A stretch of 64,000 bases of DNA from Planctomycetota bacterium (GCA_016197205.1 JACPWG010000107.1:1-64000); one strand, 5' to 3'. Counted from the stretch's first letter, positions 1 through 9,103 are shown. Numbers and translations are program-made. Notes: generated from the sequence alone by a model not told the origin.

Positions 1-2898
1 CGCCAGGCGCCACTGGGGCGCGGGGTCACGGCCGCGGCCGGCCAGCCAGGCCCCCCGCTCCTCCCGCAGCCGGCCGCGCGTGGCGAGAGTCTCGGCCCCC
101 TCCGGGTCCAGCTCGAGGGCGCGCGCGAGGTCCGCCTCGGCGTGCTCGAAGGCCTCGGTCGGGTCCTCACCGCGCGCGACGCGCTCACGGGCGACGCGGC
201 GCCACGCCTTCGCCCGCAGCACAAAGAACGGCACGCACCCCCGATCCGCCTCCAGACCGCGCGTGTAGGCGGCGATCGCGCTCAGGGGGTCACCGGAGCG
301 GCTCGTAAGGTGGCCGAGCGCGTAGCACGCCTCCTCGGAGAACGCTTCCTCGCCCGCCGCGGCCTCGAGGAGAAGGCGCGCCTCCGTGCGATCCGCGGGC
401 GTGAGGGAAAGAAAGGCCAGCGCGACCCCGCGGGCGCAGCGGAGCAGCCCTGATGAGACCGTCGCGGGTTCGGCTTCGCCGGCCGGCGCCGAGGAGGAGG
501 CGGAGGCCCCTGCCTCGGCGTCGGCCTTCGCCAGGAAATCCAGGTCCCCCGCGAGGTCGCGGAGCAGCCGTGCGGTCGCGGGGTCGCGCGCTGCCAGCTC
601 CTCGTCGGACGGTTCCGCGCGCACCGGAACGGCGGAGAAAGACGAGCCGGCGGCGCCGGGCCTGGGCGCAGGCAGGGGCGGACGATCGTCGAGCAGCCCG
701 GCGGCGGCGAGGCGCTCCCCTTCGAGGCGGGACCAGCGCCTTCGCAGCTCCTCGCAGCGACCTGGATACCGGGCAGCGAGAAGGATCGCCCGCTCGTAAC
801 GGCTGGGGAGAAAATCCGGCTGCTTTCGGAGGGCCTCCTCGGCCTGACGCAGCGCGTCATCGGGTCGCAAGAGCGCGCGATAGGTGCGCCCCAGGTGGTA
901 GTGCGGCTCGGCCAGGCCCGGGGCCCGTTCGACGACGGCCCGGACGGCCTCTTCGAGGGGCGGCAGCAGCTTCGCGGTCACGTCCCGCAGCCGTCCGCCC
1001 GCGCGTCGCACCAGGAGGGCGGCGTCGAGGCTGGAGCGCGCGGCCCGCCGCAGGCCGCGGAGGAGCTCCCCGGCAAGGCGGGCCTGTTCGGCCTCGGCCC
1101 GTTCCCGATCCTGGTCCGCCGCCTGCCTTGCCTGCTCCGCCCGGGCCTTCGCGCGGCCTTCCGAGGCGGCACGGAGCGCGGCGGCGCCCGCGACCGCGGC
1201 AGCGAGAAGCGCAACGGCGGCGAGCGACGCGACGAGGCGCCTCCGCCCGAGCCAGCGCAGCGGCCGGGCCCAGGCCGCTTCCCGCCGTGCGTGGATGCGC
1301 GTCCCCGCCAAGTATCGGCGACAGTCCTCCGCAAGGTCGCTCGCGGCGGCGTACCGGTGCTCCTTGGCCCGCGCCATCGCGCGCAGGCAGAGGGTCTCCG
1401 CGTCGGGGTCGACGGCGGGCGCGACGCGACGCGGGGGGGGAGGCTCCTCGGCGAGGACGCGCGCGATGATTTCGAAGGACGTCCCCCCGGCGTACGGAGG
1501 TCGACCCGTCAACAGTTCGTACAGGATCGTCCCGATCTGATAGATGTCGCTCCGTGCGTCGATCTCGCGGATCCGGCCCGCGGCCTGCTCCGGACTCATG
1601 TAGGCGGGCGTGCCGAGGAGCATGCCGCTCAGCGTACCGCCGCTCGAGCCCGGCTCGACGACCTTCGCCAGGCCGAAGTCCATGACGGCGACCCGGCCGC
1701 CGCGGTCGCGGATGACGTTCGCGGGCTTGAGGTCCCGATGGATGACGCCGGCGTCGTGCGCGGCCTGCAACGCCTCGGCGATTTCCTGGACGATCCGCAC
1801 GGCCTCGCGGGGGTGAAGGCCGCCCGCGCGTCGCGGGCGGCGGCGCGGGGAAGGCTCCTCTCCGGTCGGCGCGTCGGCCGGCGGCGCCGTGGGTAGCGTG
1901 GCCGCGGTGGCGTCCGCGGGCGGGGGCGCAGGCCGGAGCGGGGCCGCCGGGAGCGGCGCGGGAGCGAGCAGGGCCGGCGTCGCGGGTAGGGTACTTACCG
2001 TAGGAGCCCCCGGCGCGGGTGGGGACGCCACGGGCGGGAAGAAGGGCGGGGTCGAGCCCCCGGCCGAGGGGAGTCCGGCCGCGGCGGGGTCGTCGAGGAG
2101 GCGATCGAGGGTCACGCCGTTCACGTACTCCATGGCGATGAAGGTCCGGCCGTCCTCTTCGCCGATATCGTGGACGGCCACGATGCCGCGATGCCGGAGT
2201 CGGGCGGCGGCCTGCGCCTCGCGCCGGAAGCGGACAAGCTCCTCCCCGGAGGCGTGGTCGCCGGCGAGGAGGACCTTCACGGCGAAAAACGCCCGGAGCC
2301 CGGAGTGCCACGCCTTGTAGACGACGCCCATGCCGCCGCGTCCCAGCTCTTCGACGAGGAGGTAGCGGCCCAGCGTGCGTGGGCGTGGTCCTGGCGGCCG
2401 ACCGGCGGGGTGGGCCGGGCCCGCGGACGCCGTCGCGGCTGAATCGAGCGGGGCCGCAGCCACCCCCAACCTGCCGGGCGTGGCGAGCACGGTCTCCATC
2501 GAAGGCGACGTGGAATCGGCTGCGGGCCGGCGCGCGGGAGGCGGCGCGTCCGCCGCAGCGGCGCGGGCGGGGTCGGGCGGGGCCGAAGCGGGCGGGCGGT
2601 CCGGGGTCGGCGGCGGGAGGACGACGGTCGGATCGGAGGCGCGAACCGCAGGGAGGGGCGACGTGGGCGGGGGCGAAGGCACGAGCGGCCGCGAGGGGGA
2701 GGGGGTGTTCGAGAAGGCGCCCTCGAGCGCGTCGAACTGTGCGCCGCTCACGAGCCCCGTCGAGACGAGCACGGCCGCGAGCGGACGACGGGGCGCTTCC
2801 TGCTCCTGGAGGCGGAGCGCGGCCTCGAGCTGGGAGGGGGTGAGAAGGCCCAGCTCCACCACGAGCCGGGCGAGGCGGGCATCGTCGATGACCGACAT
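1..2898 (-). CDS. Ser/Thr protein kinase with TPR tail (C-terminus cut off by window edge)
   Basis: The frame stays open from ATG at 2898 to base 1, giving 966 codons, so the C-terminus lies outside the window. Residues 1-60 resemble the small helical domain found at the N-terminus of GspE/MshE ATPases (ELGLLTPSQLEAALRLQ). A Pro/Ala-rich linker follows, then a kinase domain from about residue 175: glycine loop LGRGGMGVVYKA, AVKVLL lysine, HRDLKPANV near 384, DFGLAK near 405, GTPAYMSPEQ. About 85 residues of low-complexity Pro/Ala sequence are inserted between the N and C lobes. A single membrane span lies near residues 551-572, followed by TPR-like repeats. It is therefore probably a membrane-anchored Hanks-type kinase with a sensory or scaffold tail. 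It is paralogous to the kinase at 17969-21244, sharing the AEPHY..LGR.YRAL stretch after the span. Kinase assignment is sure; ligand and substrates are unknown. Confidence 0.93.
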   Translation of the reverse strand, partial: MSVIDDARLARLVVELGLLTPSQLEAALRLQEQEAPRRPLAAVLVSTGLVSGAQFDALEGAFSNTPSPSRPLVPSPPPTSPLPAVRASDPTVVLPPPTPDRPPASAPPDPARAAAADAPPPARRPAADSTSPSMETVLATPGRLGVAAAPLDSAATASAGPAHPAGRPPGPRPRTLGRYLLVEELGRGGMGVVYKAWHSGLRAFFAVKVLLAGDHASGEELVRFRREAQAAARLRHRGIVAVHDIGEEDGRTFIAMEYVNGVTLDRLLDDPAAAGLPSAGGSTPPFFPPVASPPAPGAPTVSTLPATPALLAPAPLPAAPLRPAPPPADATAATLPTAPPADAPTGEEPSPRRRPRRAGGLHPREAVRIVQEIAEALQAAHDAGVIHRDLKPANVIRDRGGRVAVMDFGLAKVVEPGSSGGTLSGMLLGTPAYMSPEQAAGRIREIDARSDIYQIGTILYELLTGRPPYAGGTSFEIIARVLAEEPPPPRRVAPAVDPDAETLCLRAMARAKEHRYAAASDLAEDCRRYLAGTRIHARREAAWARPLRWLGRRRLVASLAAVALLAAAVAGAAALRAASEGRAKARAEQARQAADQDRERAEAEQARLAGELLRGLRRAARSSLDAALLVRRAGGRLRDVTAKLLPPLEEAVRAVVERAPGLAEPHYHLGRTYRALLRPDDALRQAEEALRKQPDFLPSRYERAILLAARYPGRCEELRRRWSRLEGERLAAAGLLDDRPPLPAPRPGAAGSSFSAVPVRAEPSDEELAARDPATARLLRDLAGDLDFLAKADAEAGASASSSAPAGEAEPATVSSGLLRCARGVALAFLSLTPADRTEARLLLEAAAGEEAFSEEACYALGHLTSRSGDPLSAIAAYTRGLEADRGCVPFFVLRAKAWRRVARERVARGEDPTEAFEHAEADLARALELDPEGAETLATRGRLREERGAWLAGRGRDPAPQWRLA

Positions 2899-2993
2899 TG
2901 GAGTCGCCCCCTGCGGAGGAGGAGGCGCACGCCGCCCGGCGGCGCGCGTCACGACCCGGGCCGGCGCGGACCAACGCCCTGCCGGCCGACGCC

Positions 2994-3017
2994 CCGCCTG
3001 AAGGCGGAACTACGAAC
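2994..3017 (+). repeat. Short palindromic repeat, family G (CCGCCTGAAGGCGG core)
   Basis: A CCGCCTGAAGGCGG palindrome is followed by AACTACGAAC. The same motif occurs as an inverted pair at 11701-11822. It lies in the 600-bp spacer between the kinase and obg, which holds no gene and three different repeat families. Confidence 0.6.
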
Positions 3018-3085
3018 GGCTGCGTCGGCGATCCAGGACTGCGACCGCACAGGCGCAACGGGCCACGAATGCCGCGTTGACGAAC

Positions 3086-3255
3086 TGAGTACCGTCCCAC
3101 AGAATTGGGTGACCAATTTCCTCGGCGATTTCGGCCGCCTGCTTTGTTGCGCTCGCTCGACGTAGTTCGCCGTTACTACGCCTCGCTCGCGCGCCTCGCG
3201 GGCGGCCGAACTTGCCTTCGGCGATTGGTCACCGACTTCCGTGGAGCGGTACTGG
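3086..3255 (+). repeat. MITE-like element, family A, copy 1 (full length)
   Basis: The body runs 3089-3252. Its ends form an imperfect 30-bp terminal inverted repeat (25 of 30 matching when read from AGTACCG inward to GGTGACCAAT). Flanking trinucleotides are TGA on the left and TGG on the right, so one base differs from a perfect 3-bp duplication. Internal sequence, including GCGGGCGGCCGAACTTGCC, is shared with copies at 8911 and 43315. No protein is encoded. Confidence 0.85.
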
Positions 3256-3398
3256 GGACTCCGTCGTCCCCGCGGTGACGGCGAATCGCAGACCATCTGC
3301 CGGCTGACGCGGGCCGGCCTGCGCCCCCAGGAAGCGTGACCGGACTTCGCTCACGCCGCACGAGTACACGATCCCGCAAGAGCGATGACGCATGCCTG

Positions 3399-3471
3399 TT
3401 TTCTGACAGGATAACAGGATCGACCGGACACGAGCTGGAACATCCGGTTCATCCTGCTATCCTGTCAAAAG
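3399..3471. repeat. Palindromic repeat, family B (GACAGGATAACAGGAT)
   Basis: The left arm TGACAGGATAACAGGAT and the right arm ATCCTGCTATCCTGTCA form a near-perfect inverted repeat around a 30-bp centre. A second copy is at 21911-21983. Such a structure would form a long hairpin in RNA from either strand; it lies just downstream of obg. Confidence 0.8.
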
Positions 3472-3498
3472 ACGTCACTGCATTCAGGGAGCAGGGCA

Positions 3499-4503
3499 CT
3501 AGACCGCCGGGTCGGGCAGCTCGGCGAGGCGGCCGAAGATCGCGCGGACGAGTTCCTCGAGCCCCTTGCCCGTGGCGGCGGAAATGGCGAGGACGGGCTG
3601 GCCGGCGGCGCGTTCGAGGTCCGCCAGGGCGTCGGCGGCCTCCGGGACGTCGAGCTTGTTGGCGACCACCATCTCCGGCTTTTTCGCGAGGGCCTCGCTG
3701 TACTCGGCGAGCTCCTTGCGAATGACGCGGTAGGCGTCGGCGGGCGTCGGCGCGACCATCGGGGCCGCGTCGATCAGGTGCAGGATGAGGCGGGTCCGCT
3801 CCACGTGCCGCAGGAACTGGTCGCCGAGCCCGTGCCCTGCGTGGGCGCCCTCGATGAGCCCGGGCAGGTCGGCGAGGACGCACGACCGGAACTCCGGCCC
3901 GGGCAGGATCCCGAGGTGCGGGTGGAGCGTGGTGAACGGATAGTCGGCGATTTTCGGGCGGGCGTGCGAGAGCCGCGAAACCAGGGTCGACTTCCCGGCA
4001 TTCGGAAGGCCGACCACCCCGACGTCCGCGATGAGCCGCAGCTCCAGCTCGAGCCAGCGCGCCTCCCCTCGCAGGCCGGGCTGTGCCCGACGCGGCGTCT
4101 GGCGGACGGGCGTCGCGAAGAAGGCGTTGCCGCGCCCCCCACGCCCGCCGCGGGCAACCACGACACGGTCCCCCTCATGCTTCAGGTCCTTGAGGACGAG
4201 CTTCGAATCGCGGTCCTTGACCATCGTGCCCGGCGGCACGAAGAGGACGCGGTCCCGGCCGTTCTTTCCGCTGCACTTGGCGCCGCCGCCGTTTCCCCCG
4301 TGCTCGGCGGCGTACTTGACCGCGTGGGTGAAGTGGTAGAGCGTGTCCAGGTCGTTGCGGGCCTCGAGGATCACGTCCCCACCTTGGCCGCCGTCGCCGC
4401 CGTCCGGGCCGCCCCGGGGAACGAACTTCTCACGCCGGAAGCTGACGCTTCCGCGGCCGCCGTTCCCGGCCTTGACGTGAATGACGACCTCGTCCTTGAA
4501 CAT
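3499..4503 (-). CDS. obg: GTPase Obg (CgtA)
   Basis: This is a ribosome-associated GTPase acting in 50S assembly and stress signalling. The start is placed at ATG 4503, where the family N-terminus MFKDEVVIHVKAGNGGRGS begins; an in-frame upstream extension to 4548 has no homology. The protein has 334 residues: a glycine-rich Obg fold to about residue 158, then a G domain with GLPNAGKST (G1), DLPGLIEGA (G3), NKLD (G4) and ISAATGKG (G5). It ends soon after the G domain, so the variable C-terminal OCT domain of longer Obg proteins is absent, as in many bacteria. It lies downstream of rplU on the same strand, but an intrinsic terminator (4547-4577) separates them. Confidence 0.97.
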   Translation of the reverse strand: MFKDEVVIHVKAGNGGRGSVSFRREKFVPRGGPDGGDGGQGGDVILEARNDLDTLYHFTHAVKYAAEHGGNGGGAKCSGKNGRDRVLFVPPGTMVKDRDSKLVLKDLKHEGDRVVVARGGRGGRGNAFFATPVRQTPRRAQPGLRGEARWLELELRLIADVGVVGLPNAGKSTLVSRLSHARPKIADYPFTTLHPHLGILPGPEFRSCVLADLPGLIEGAHAGHGLGDQFLRHVERTRLILHLIDAAPMVAPTPADAYRVIRKELAEYSEALAKKPEMVVANKLDVPEAADALADLERAAGQPVLAISAATGKGLEELVRAIFGRLAELPDPAV

Positions 4504-4546
4504 GCCGGGAGAGCGCCCCGTGCGAAAGGGTCCGAGGACCCGGGAC

Positions 4547-4577
4547 AAAAAAAAACGGGCCTCGCGCCGAGGCCCGT
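4547..4577 (-). terminator. Rho-independent terminator after rplU
   Basis: On the minus strand a perfect stem, ACGGGCCTCG with its complement CGAGGCCCGT around a 3-nt loop (4555-4577), is followed by nine T residues (4555-4547). It lies between rplU (ends 4694) and the obg start (4503). Confidence 0.9.
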
Positions 4578-4693
4578 GGGAACTACCGACGGTTGCGGCG
4601 TCCCGCCGCGGGGACGCCGCTTCGAGGCCGGACGACCGGGACCGGTCCGGCGGCCGCGCCGTGGCCGGTTACGGCCCGCGAGAGAACCAAGTG

Positions 4694-5020
4694 CTACTTC
4701 GCCGCGCCCGCTTCCACCTTCGTGATGTTCACGACGGTGTAGTGCTGCCGGTGGCCGATCCGCCGGCGGTACATCTCGCGGCGGCGGTACTTCAGGACCT
4801 CGAGCTTCTTCCCCTTCGACTCGCCGGCCACGACGCCCGTGACCTTCGCGCCGTCGACGAGCGGCTTGCCGACGCGGATGTCGTCGCCGTCGGCGTAGAG
4901 GAGGACCTCGTTGAACTCGATCGCCTTCCCCTTTTCCGCGCCGTCGACGAGCGAGATCTCGACGCGGTCGCCGGGGGCAACGCGGTGCTGGACGGTGCGG
5001 TCGCGAATGATGGCGTACAT
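4694..5020 (-). CDS. rplU: 50S ribosomal protein L21
   Basis: The 108-residue protein has the L21 pattern: MYAIIRDRTVQHRVAPGD at the N-terminus, a central DGDDIRVGKPLVDGAKVTG segment and the basic RRREMYRRRIGHRQHYT segment that contacts 23S rRNA. Length matches the family (about 100-105). It normally starts the rplU-rpmA-obg operon. Here rpmA (L27) is missing: only 190 bp separate rplU from obg and they hold a terminator. Confidence 0.97.
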   Translation of the reverse strand: MYAIIRDRTVQHRVAPGDRVEISLVDGAEKGKAIEFNEVLLYADGDDIRVGKPLVDGAKVTGVVAGESKGKKLEVLKYRRREMYRRRIGHRQHYTVVNITKVEAGAAK

Positions 5021-5068
5021 GGGCGTTCGTCTCCAGGGGGATTGCAGGACTCTTTCGCAAGGGGGGGA

Positions 5069-5096
5069 AGTCTAGCAACGCCTGCGAAAAATACAA
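5069..5096 (-). promoter_or_regulatory. Probable rplU promoter
   Basis: Reading the minus strand, TTGTAT (5096-5091), 16 nt, TAGACT (5074-5069), about 50 nt ahead of the rplU start. The TAGACT box and the preceding TTGC match the ridA promoter at 45009-45038. Confidence 0.5.
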
Positions 5097-5172
5097 GGAA
5101 AATCGGTCGGGGGGGGGGCCCGCAGGGGCCGCCGGAACCGTCGAGCGAGACAGGAAGCGGGTTCCGGATTCG

Positions 5173-5413
5173 TGGGCACGGCAACGCCGTGCCCCTACCA
5201 GGAGCGGGGAAGCGCAGGCGGAGGCTTCGCTCTCCGGGGGCGCGGCGGGGCTGATCGTTGCCCACAACTTCTTGCTGGACACCGGCCCTGCTCGCCCTGG
5301 CAACGCCGACGCACTGCGCAAAGAGGCGCGGCCCGGGGTAGGGGCGACCCTTGTGGTCGCCCTGACGGGCCACATCCTGCTGCATGCGGGGCGGGCACAA
5401 GGCCCGCCCCTAC
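5173..5413. repeat. Palindromic repeats, family F (GTAGGGGC...GCCCCTAC)
   Basis: The spacer 5097-5526 holds no gene. It contains GGGCACGGCAACGCCGTGCCC (5175-5195), itself a hairpin, and a pair of outward-reading arms: GTAGGGGCGACCCTTGTGG from 5338 and GGGCGGGCACAAGGCCCGCC ending in CCTACG near 5413. The same arms recur at 49874-49968. Confidence 0.65.
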
Positions 5414-5526
5414 GACGAAACCTTGGGGTGTACGGTCTTCAGCAGCCAGACTTGTGGGTAAGGATCAGGCGGCGGGGCCGTGCCCTTGCCGCGGAGGAGG
5501 AAGCGCGGGCGGCCGAGCCGACGCGC

Positions 5527-7395
5527 TCAGTAGCGGGCGCGGATCTGCATACGATAGCCGCCGTCCTCGGGCACGAACTGGAAGACCTCCTTCACCTTCC
5601 GCGTCCAGAGCAGCTCCTGGATCCGGATCTCCATCTCCCACTCGATGATGCCGTTCGTCTCGGACCGGCCGCGGATCTTCAGCTTGCCTTCGTCCCGCAC
5701 GGCGTCACCGTAGCGTGCGAACACTCCTTGCACGCCGAGCGGGTCGGCCTCGATGCGGGCCCGCTCACTCGCGGTGTAGCAAGCGAGGAGCCGGCCTCCG
5801 TCCTGGAGCTGGATGGCCTGCTTCCATTCCAGGTAGACGGCGTCGGGCGTACGGACCGGGCCGGGGGCGTAGGCCGGGGGCGCGGTCGGCGGCGCCGTGG
5901 GCGGGACGTAGGGCGGGACGACCGGAGGCAGCGGCGGATACGGCGCCCGCGGCGCCTGGAGCCGGGGCCAGTCTACCTGCACGCCTTCCGCGGAGACGAG
6001 CGTCAGGCGGGCCTCGCCCCAGACCGCTTCCAACACGAGCGGGCCTTCCCCGTCGTCGAGGAGCACCAGGCGCCCGCGTGAGCCGGCATCCTTCACCCAC
6101 AGGGCGGGGACTCGGTAGTTCTTCCCATTGACCGTGGCCTGGAAATCGCCGCGCCGCTCGAGCGTCAGCTCTACCGCGCCGACCCCGTCGAGCAGCAGCC
6201 GGCTCGCGTACTTTTCCGCCAGGTCCCAGTACACGCGTCGGGAAACCCAGAGCGCGGAGGCGTCCGCCCGGGTGCCGGCCTCCTCGTCCGGAAAGGAGAG
6301 CGTGAAGCCGTAGCTCTTTTCGAGGACCGGGAGTGGGAGTCGACGGTAGCCGTAGGCCGCGGGGCCGCCTTGGAGAGACCAGGCGAAGGCGACGGCGTTG
6401 GCCGAGACGTAGTGGATCCGGGCGGCGAGGGCGCCGGCGGAGGCGCCGCGGGCGACCTGGTAGGTGAGGAGGGAGTCCGGCCGCACCGCGATGGCGCCGG
6501 TCGCGGGGGAGCCGACGCGCACGTCGTGGGGCGGGAGGGCGGCCTCCGGAGCACCGGGCGGGGCGGCGCCGGCGCCCGCCGCCACTCCGATCAACTCCAC
6601 GGCGTCGATTTCGTTCCAGCCGGGGACGCGGGCGGTGTCGAGGATGAGGCGAAGGCGGGCGATCGGCGGGCGGCTGCCCTTGAAGGCGATGTCGAGGATT
6701 TTATTTTCGGGCGTGGCGGGGTCCTGGCCCTCCCACAGGCGGACCCACTGGCCGGTCGTGGTCTGCCCTTCGAGGCGGGCGACGCAACCGGGATTGAGCG
6801 ACTCGTGGACCCGGACCTGGGTGGGCGCGACCGGGACCGCGTACTCGACGATCGCCCACTCCGCACCGCCATCGGCCGCGCCGGGGCACCAGACCCGGCC
6901 GTCCTTCCCTTCGACCTGGCAATCCGGAGGGCCGACGAGCATGTCGGCGGTCCAGAGCCGCGTCCCGTACTGGCTGCTGGCGCCCAGGGCGCGCGCGGCC
7001 CACTGGCGCAGCGCCTGCGGCTGCGCGGCGGCGGGGACGACGGCTGCGGCGGGCAGCGCGATCCGCGGCACGCCCTTGCCGCACCAGCGACAGAAGGTCG
7101 CGTACGGATCGTTCGCATGACCGCACTCGCACTTCACGACGGGGGCGGACCCGAACTCGTAACCGCACGCGCCGCAGACGCGCACGTCGGGCGCGTGGGG
7201 GACGAGGCAGCGCGGGCAGGATTCGGCCGCGAGCACGAGCACGAGCTTTCCGCCGCAGGCGCCGCAATAGGTGGAGCCGGCGGCATAGTCGATACCGCAC
7301 GTCCGGCAGCGCGGGATGCCGTCGGCCCAGGCGGCCAGCGCGAGCGTCACTGCGAGCACGAACACGAGGAGCGAGGCGAGGGTGTGTCGGTGCAT
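5527..7395 (-). CDS. Secreted or membrane-anchored zinc-ribbon protein with discoidin-like domain
   Basis: The product has 622 residues. The N-terminal 25 residues form a signal peptide or anchor (LLVFVLAVTLALAAWA). Residues about 28-115 carry four CxxC pairs as zinc ribbons (CRTCG, CGACG, CPRC, CGACGYEFG, CECG, CRWCGKG). Residues about 145-270 look like a galactose-binding or discoidin-type beta domain that starts ALGASSQYGTRLW and ends WNEIDAVELIG. A middle beta-rich region resembles an NPCBM-type module, followed by a Pro-rich linker near 500 and a C-terminal domain of about 110 residues beginning PDAVYLEWKQAIQ. Start ATG 7395 has GGAGGG upstream. Zinc ribbons are usually cytoplasmic, so their place after a signal peptide is odd. 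Function unknown. Confidence 0.8.
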   Translation of the reverse strand: MHRHTLASLLVFVLAVTLALAAWADGIPRCRTCGIDYAAGSTYCGACGGKLVLVLAAESCPRCLVPHAPDVRVCGACGYEFGSAPVVKCECGHANDPYATFCRWCGKGVPRIALPAAAVVPAAAQPQALRQWAARALGASSQYGTRLWTADMLVGPPDCQVEGKDGRVWCPGAADGGAEWAIVEYAVPVAPTQVRVHESLNPGCVARLEGQTTTGQWVRLWEGQDPATPENKILDIAFKGSRPPIARLRLILDTARVPGWNEIDAVELIGVAAGAGAAPPGAPEAALPPHDVRVGSPATGAIAVRPDSLLTYQVARGASAGALAARIHYVSANAVAFAWSLQGGPAAYGYRRLPLPVLEKSYGFTLSFPDEEAGTRADASALWVSRRVYWDLAEKYASRLLLDGVGAVELTLERRGDFQATVNGKNYRVPALWVKDAGSRGRLVLLDDGEGPLVLEAVWGEARLTLVSAEGVQVDWPRLQAPRAPYPPLPPVVPPYVPPTAPPTAPPAYAPGPVRTPDAVYLEWKQAIQLQDGGRLLACYTASERARIEADPLGVQGVFARYGDAVRDEGKLKIRGRSETNGIIEWEMEIRIQELLWTRKVKEVFQFVPEDGGYRMQIRARY

Positions 7396-7475
7396 GGCGA
7401 TCCCTCCAACGGGAAGTTCGGCTGGATTTTCGATCCGTTTTTGCTAGAATGTCCGCGCTTGGGCGTACGGAGGCG

Positions 7476-7504
7476 ATCCTACCCCCATCCTGGACGCTTG
7501 TCAA
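7476..7504 (-). promoter_or_regulatory. Promoter for the zinc-ribbon gene
   Basis: On the minus strand TTGACA (7504-7499), 17 nt, TAGGAT (7481-7476), about 80 nt ahead of the start at 7395. The -35 box is a perfect consensus. Confidence 0.65.
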
Positions 7505-7612
7505 GCAGGCGCCCCTCGGCCGCGATGGGACGGGGTCCGACAGGACCGCCGCGATGACCGACGCAGCCCCGACCCAGTGATCCTGATCAACCCCAAGACG
7601 GGAGTGAAGGGC

Positions 7613-8902
7613 ATGAAGCGCCGAATCGCCTTGGCCGCGGTCCTTTGGCTCGCAGCCTTCGCCGGCACGCGGCCGGCAACCGCGGACAGCCCGGGGCTTG
7701 ACCCGGCCGGGATGTGGTCCGCCACAGGGAGCGAGGACCCATCGCGCCGCGCGCTCACCGGCAACCTGACCTTCTCGGCGACGGGCCAGAAGGGCGTGTT
7801 CGCCGTGGCCGGCAGCCTGGCCTGGGACGGCTCGTCGAGGTTTGGGGCGACCGGGAAGGCCCAGGTCGTGGCCCGGCAGGTGCAGCTCGACCTCACGCTT
7901 GTACCCGAGGGGGACGGCGTGACGGCCCTGCCGACCGGGACGGGCGGCGGCGGCGCGGGTCCGGGCGCCTCGGAAGCGCTGGACAGCGTAGGCGTCAGCG
8001 GGGCAACCGGCGCCGCCCCGACCGCGGGCGCGAGCACGGGCGCGACGAACGCGGCCGGGACGCCGGCGGCGAACGCGGGGGCGGCGGCGGCGGCGCGCGT
8101 GCCCGTTACGCTTTCAACGAAGATGTCGCTGCTGCGCGACGGCCGCCCCCGCCTGCTGCAAGGGCGCTGGCGGATGCCGGCCGGCACGGGTACGCCGGCG
8201 CGCACGGGCGTCCTCAAACTGACCCGCGGCCACCGCGAGAGCTTCTCGGACTTCGTCGCGCGGAGCTGGGACAAAATCGACTTCACGCAGTACGGCTACA
8301 AGAAGGACGACGGACGGATCGAGGTCGATTGCGCGGACACGTTTCTGATCCTGATCAGCCTGTACGCGAACGAAAACGGCCTGGACCTGCTGATGGCCAG
8401 CGGCTCGCCGCTGAAGAGCTTCCGGCTTTCGACCTACCTGAAAAAGTACGGCCCGGACGGCATCCGGCGCTTCACGGCGCAGGTGTGCGCGTGGTTCGGC
8501 ACGTTCAACGTGCCGGACTTCGGCGAGAACCTCGGCGGGGATTTCCGCGTCGCGCGGGTGGGCGACGTCCTCTTCAAGCCGTCGCAGAACGTCAGCGGCC
8601 AGTCCTACATGGGCCACACGACGCTGCTGGTCGGCTATTGGACGAAGGAGGAACTGGAGCAGCAGGTACCGGCGGGCTCCAGCTATCGCGCCGACTTCGA
8701 TGCCGGGGTCGCGAGCGGGACGTTCAAGCCGTACCTCTTCTACAAGATTTTCGCGTCGACGGTCGGCTGGTCGGCCCCGCAGATCAAGGACATCGACGCC
8801 AGGAACCGATACATCGGGCACGAGAAGGACGAGGACAACTACCTGCACCAGGTCCGACGCGTGCGGGAAAGCCTCTTCTCGGCGCGAGCAGGCACGCCCT
8901 AG
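7613..8902 (+). CDS. Secreted NlpC/P60-like protein with Gly/Ala-rich insert
   Basis: The start is set at ATG 7613: GGAG lies 8 nt upstream, and the protein then begins with a signal peptide (MKRRIALAAVLWLAAFAG). It has 429 residues. An N-terminal beta domain (about 25-160) is interrupted by a Gly/Ala/Thr-rich stretch (about 110-160). The C-terminal half has features of a cysteine-peptidase fold of the NlpC/P60 or CHAP kind: a candidate nucleophile in IEVDCADTF and a histidine in GHTTLLVGY preceded by GDVLF. If this is right it would act on cell-wall peptides or amides in the envelope. The family match is by motif only. It is transcribed divergently from the zinc-ribbon gene. Confidence 0.72.
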   Translation: MKRRIALAAVLWLAAFAGTRPATADSPGLDPAGMWSATGSEDPSRRALTGNLTFSATGQKGVFAVAGSLAWDGSSRFGATGKAQVVARQVQLDLTLVPEGDGVTALPTGTGGGGAGPGASEALDSVGVSGATGAAPTAGASTGATNAAGTPAANAGAAAAARVPVTLSTKMSLLRDGRPRLLQGRWRMPAGTGTPARTGVLKLTRGHRESFSDFVARSWDKIDFTQYGYKKDDGRIEVDCADTFLILISLYANENGLDLLMASGSPLKSFRLSTYLKKYGPDGIRRFTAQVCAWFGTFNVPDFGENLGGDFRVARVGDVLFKPSQNVSGQSYMGHTTLLVGYWTKEELEQQVPAGSSYRADFDAGVASGTFKPYLFYKIFASTVGWSAPQIKDIDARNRYIGHEKDEDNYLHQVRRVRESLFSARAGTP

Positions 8903-8910
8903 GCGCGTCC

Positions 8911-9050
8911 TGAGTACCGCCCCACAGAATTGGGTGACCAATTTCCTCGGCGATTTCGGCCGCCTGCTTCGTTGCGCTCGCTCGACGTAGTTCTCCGTTA
9001 CTACGCCTCGCTCGCGCGCCTCGCGGGCGGCCGAACTTGCCTTCGGCTAC
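8911..9050 (+). repeat. MITE-like element, family A, copy 2 (right end lost)
   Basis: The left end (TGA, then GTACCGCCCCACAGAATTGG from 8914) and about 130 bp of the body match copy 1 almost exactly. Homology stops at about 9050, after CTTGCCTTCGGCTA, and no right inverted repeat follows. It starts 8 bp after the stop codon of the NlpC-like gene. Confidence 0.8.
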
Positions 9051-9103
9051 CAGTGAACCCATCGGGCGGCGAGGTCGAATCTGCGGCTCTGGAAGAACGG
9101 GAG

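Noticed and set aside
857..3100. 747-codon open frame on the minus strand
   Set aside because: It is a shadow of the real kinase frame (2898 to 1), which has kinase motifs; the shadow is Arg/Pro/Ala-rich with none.
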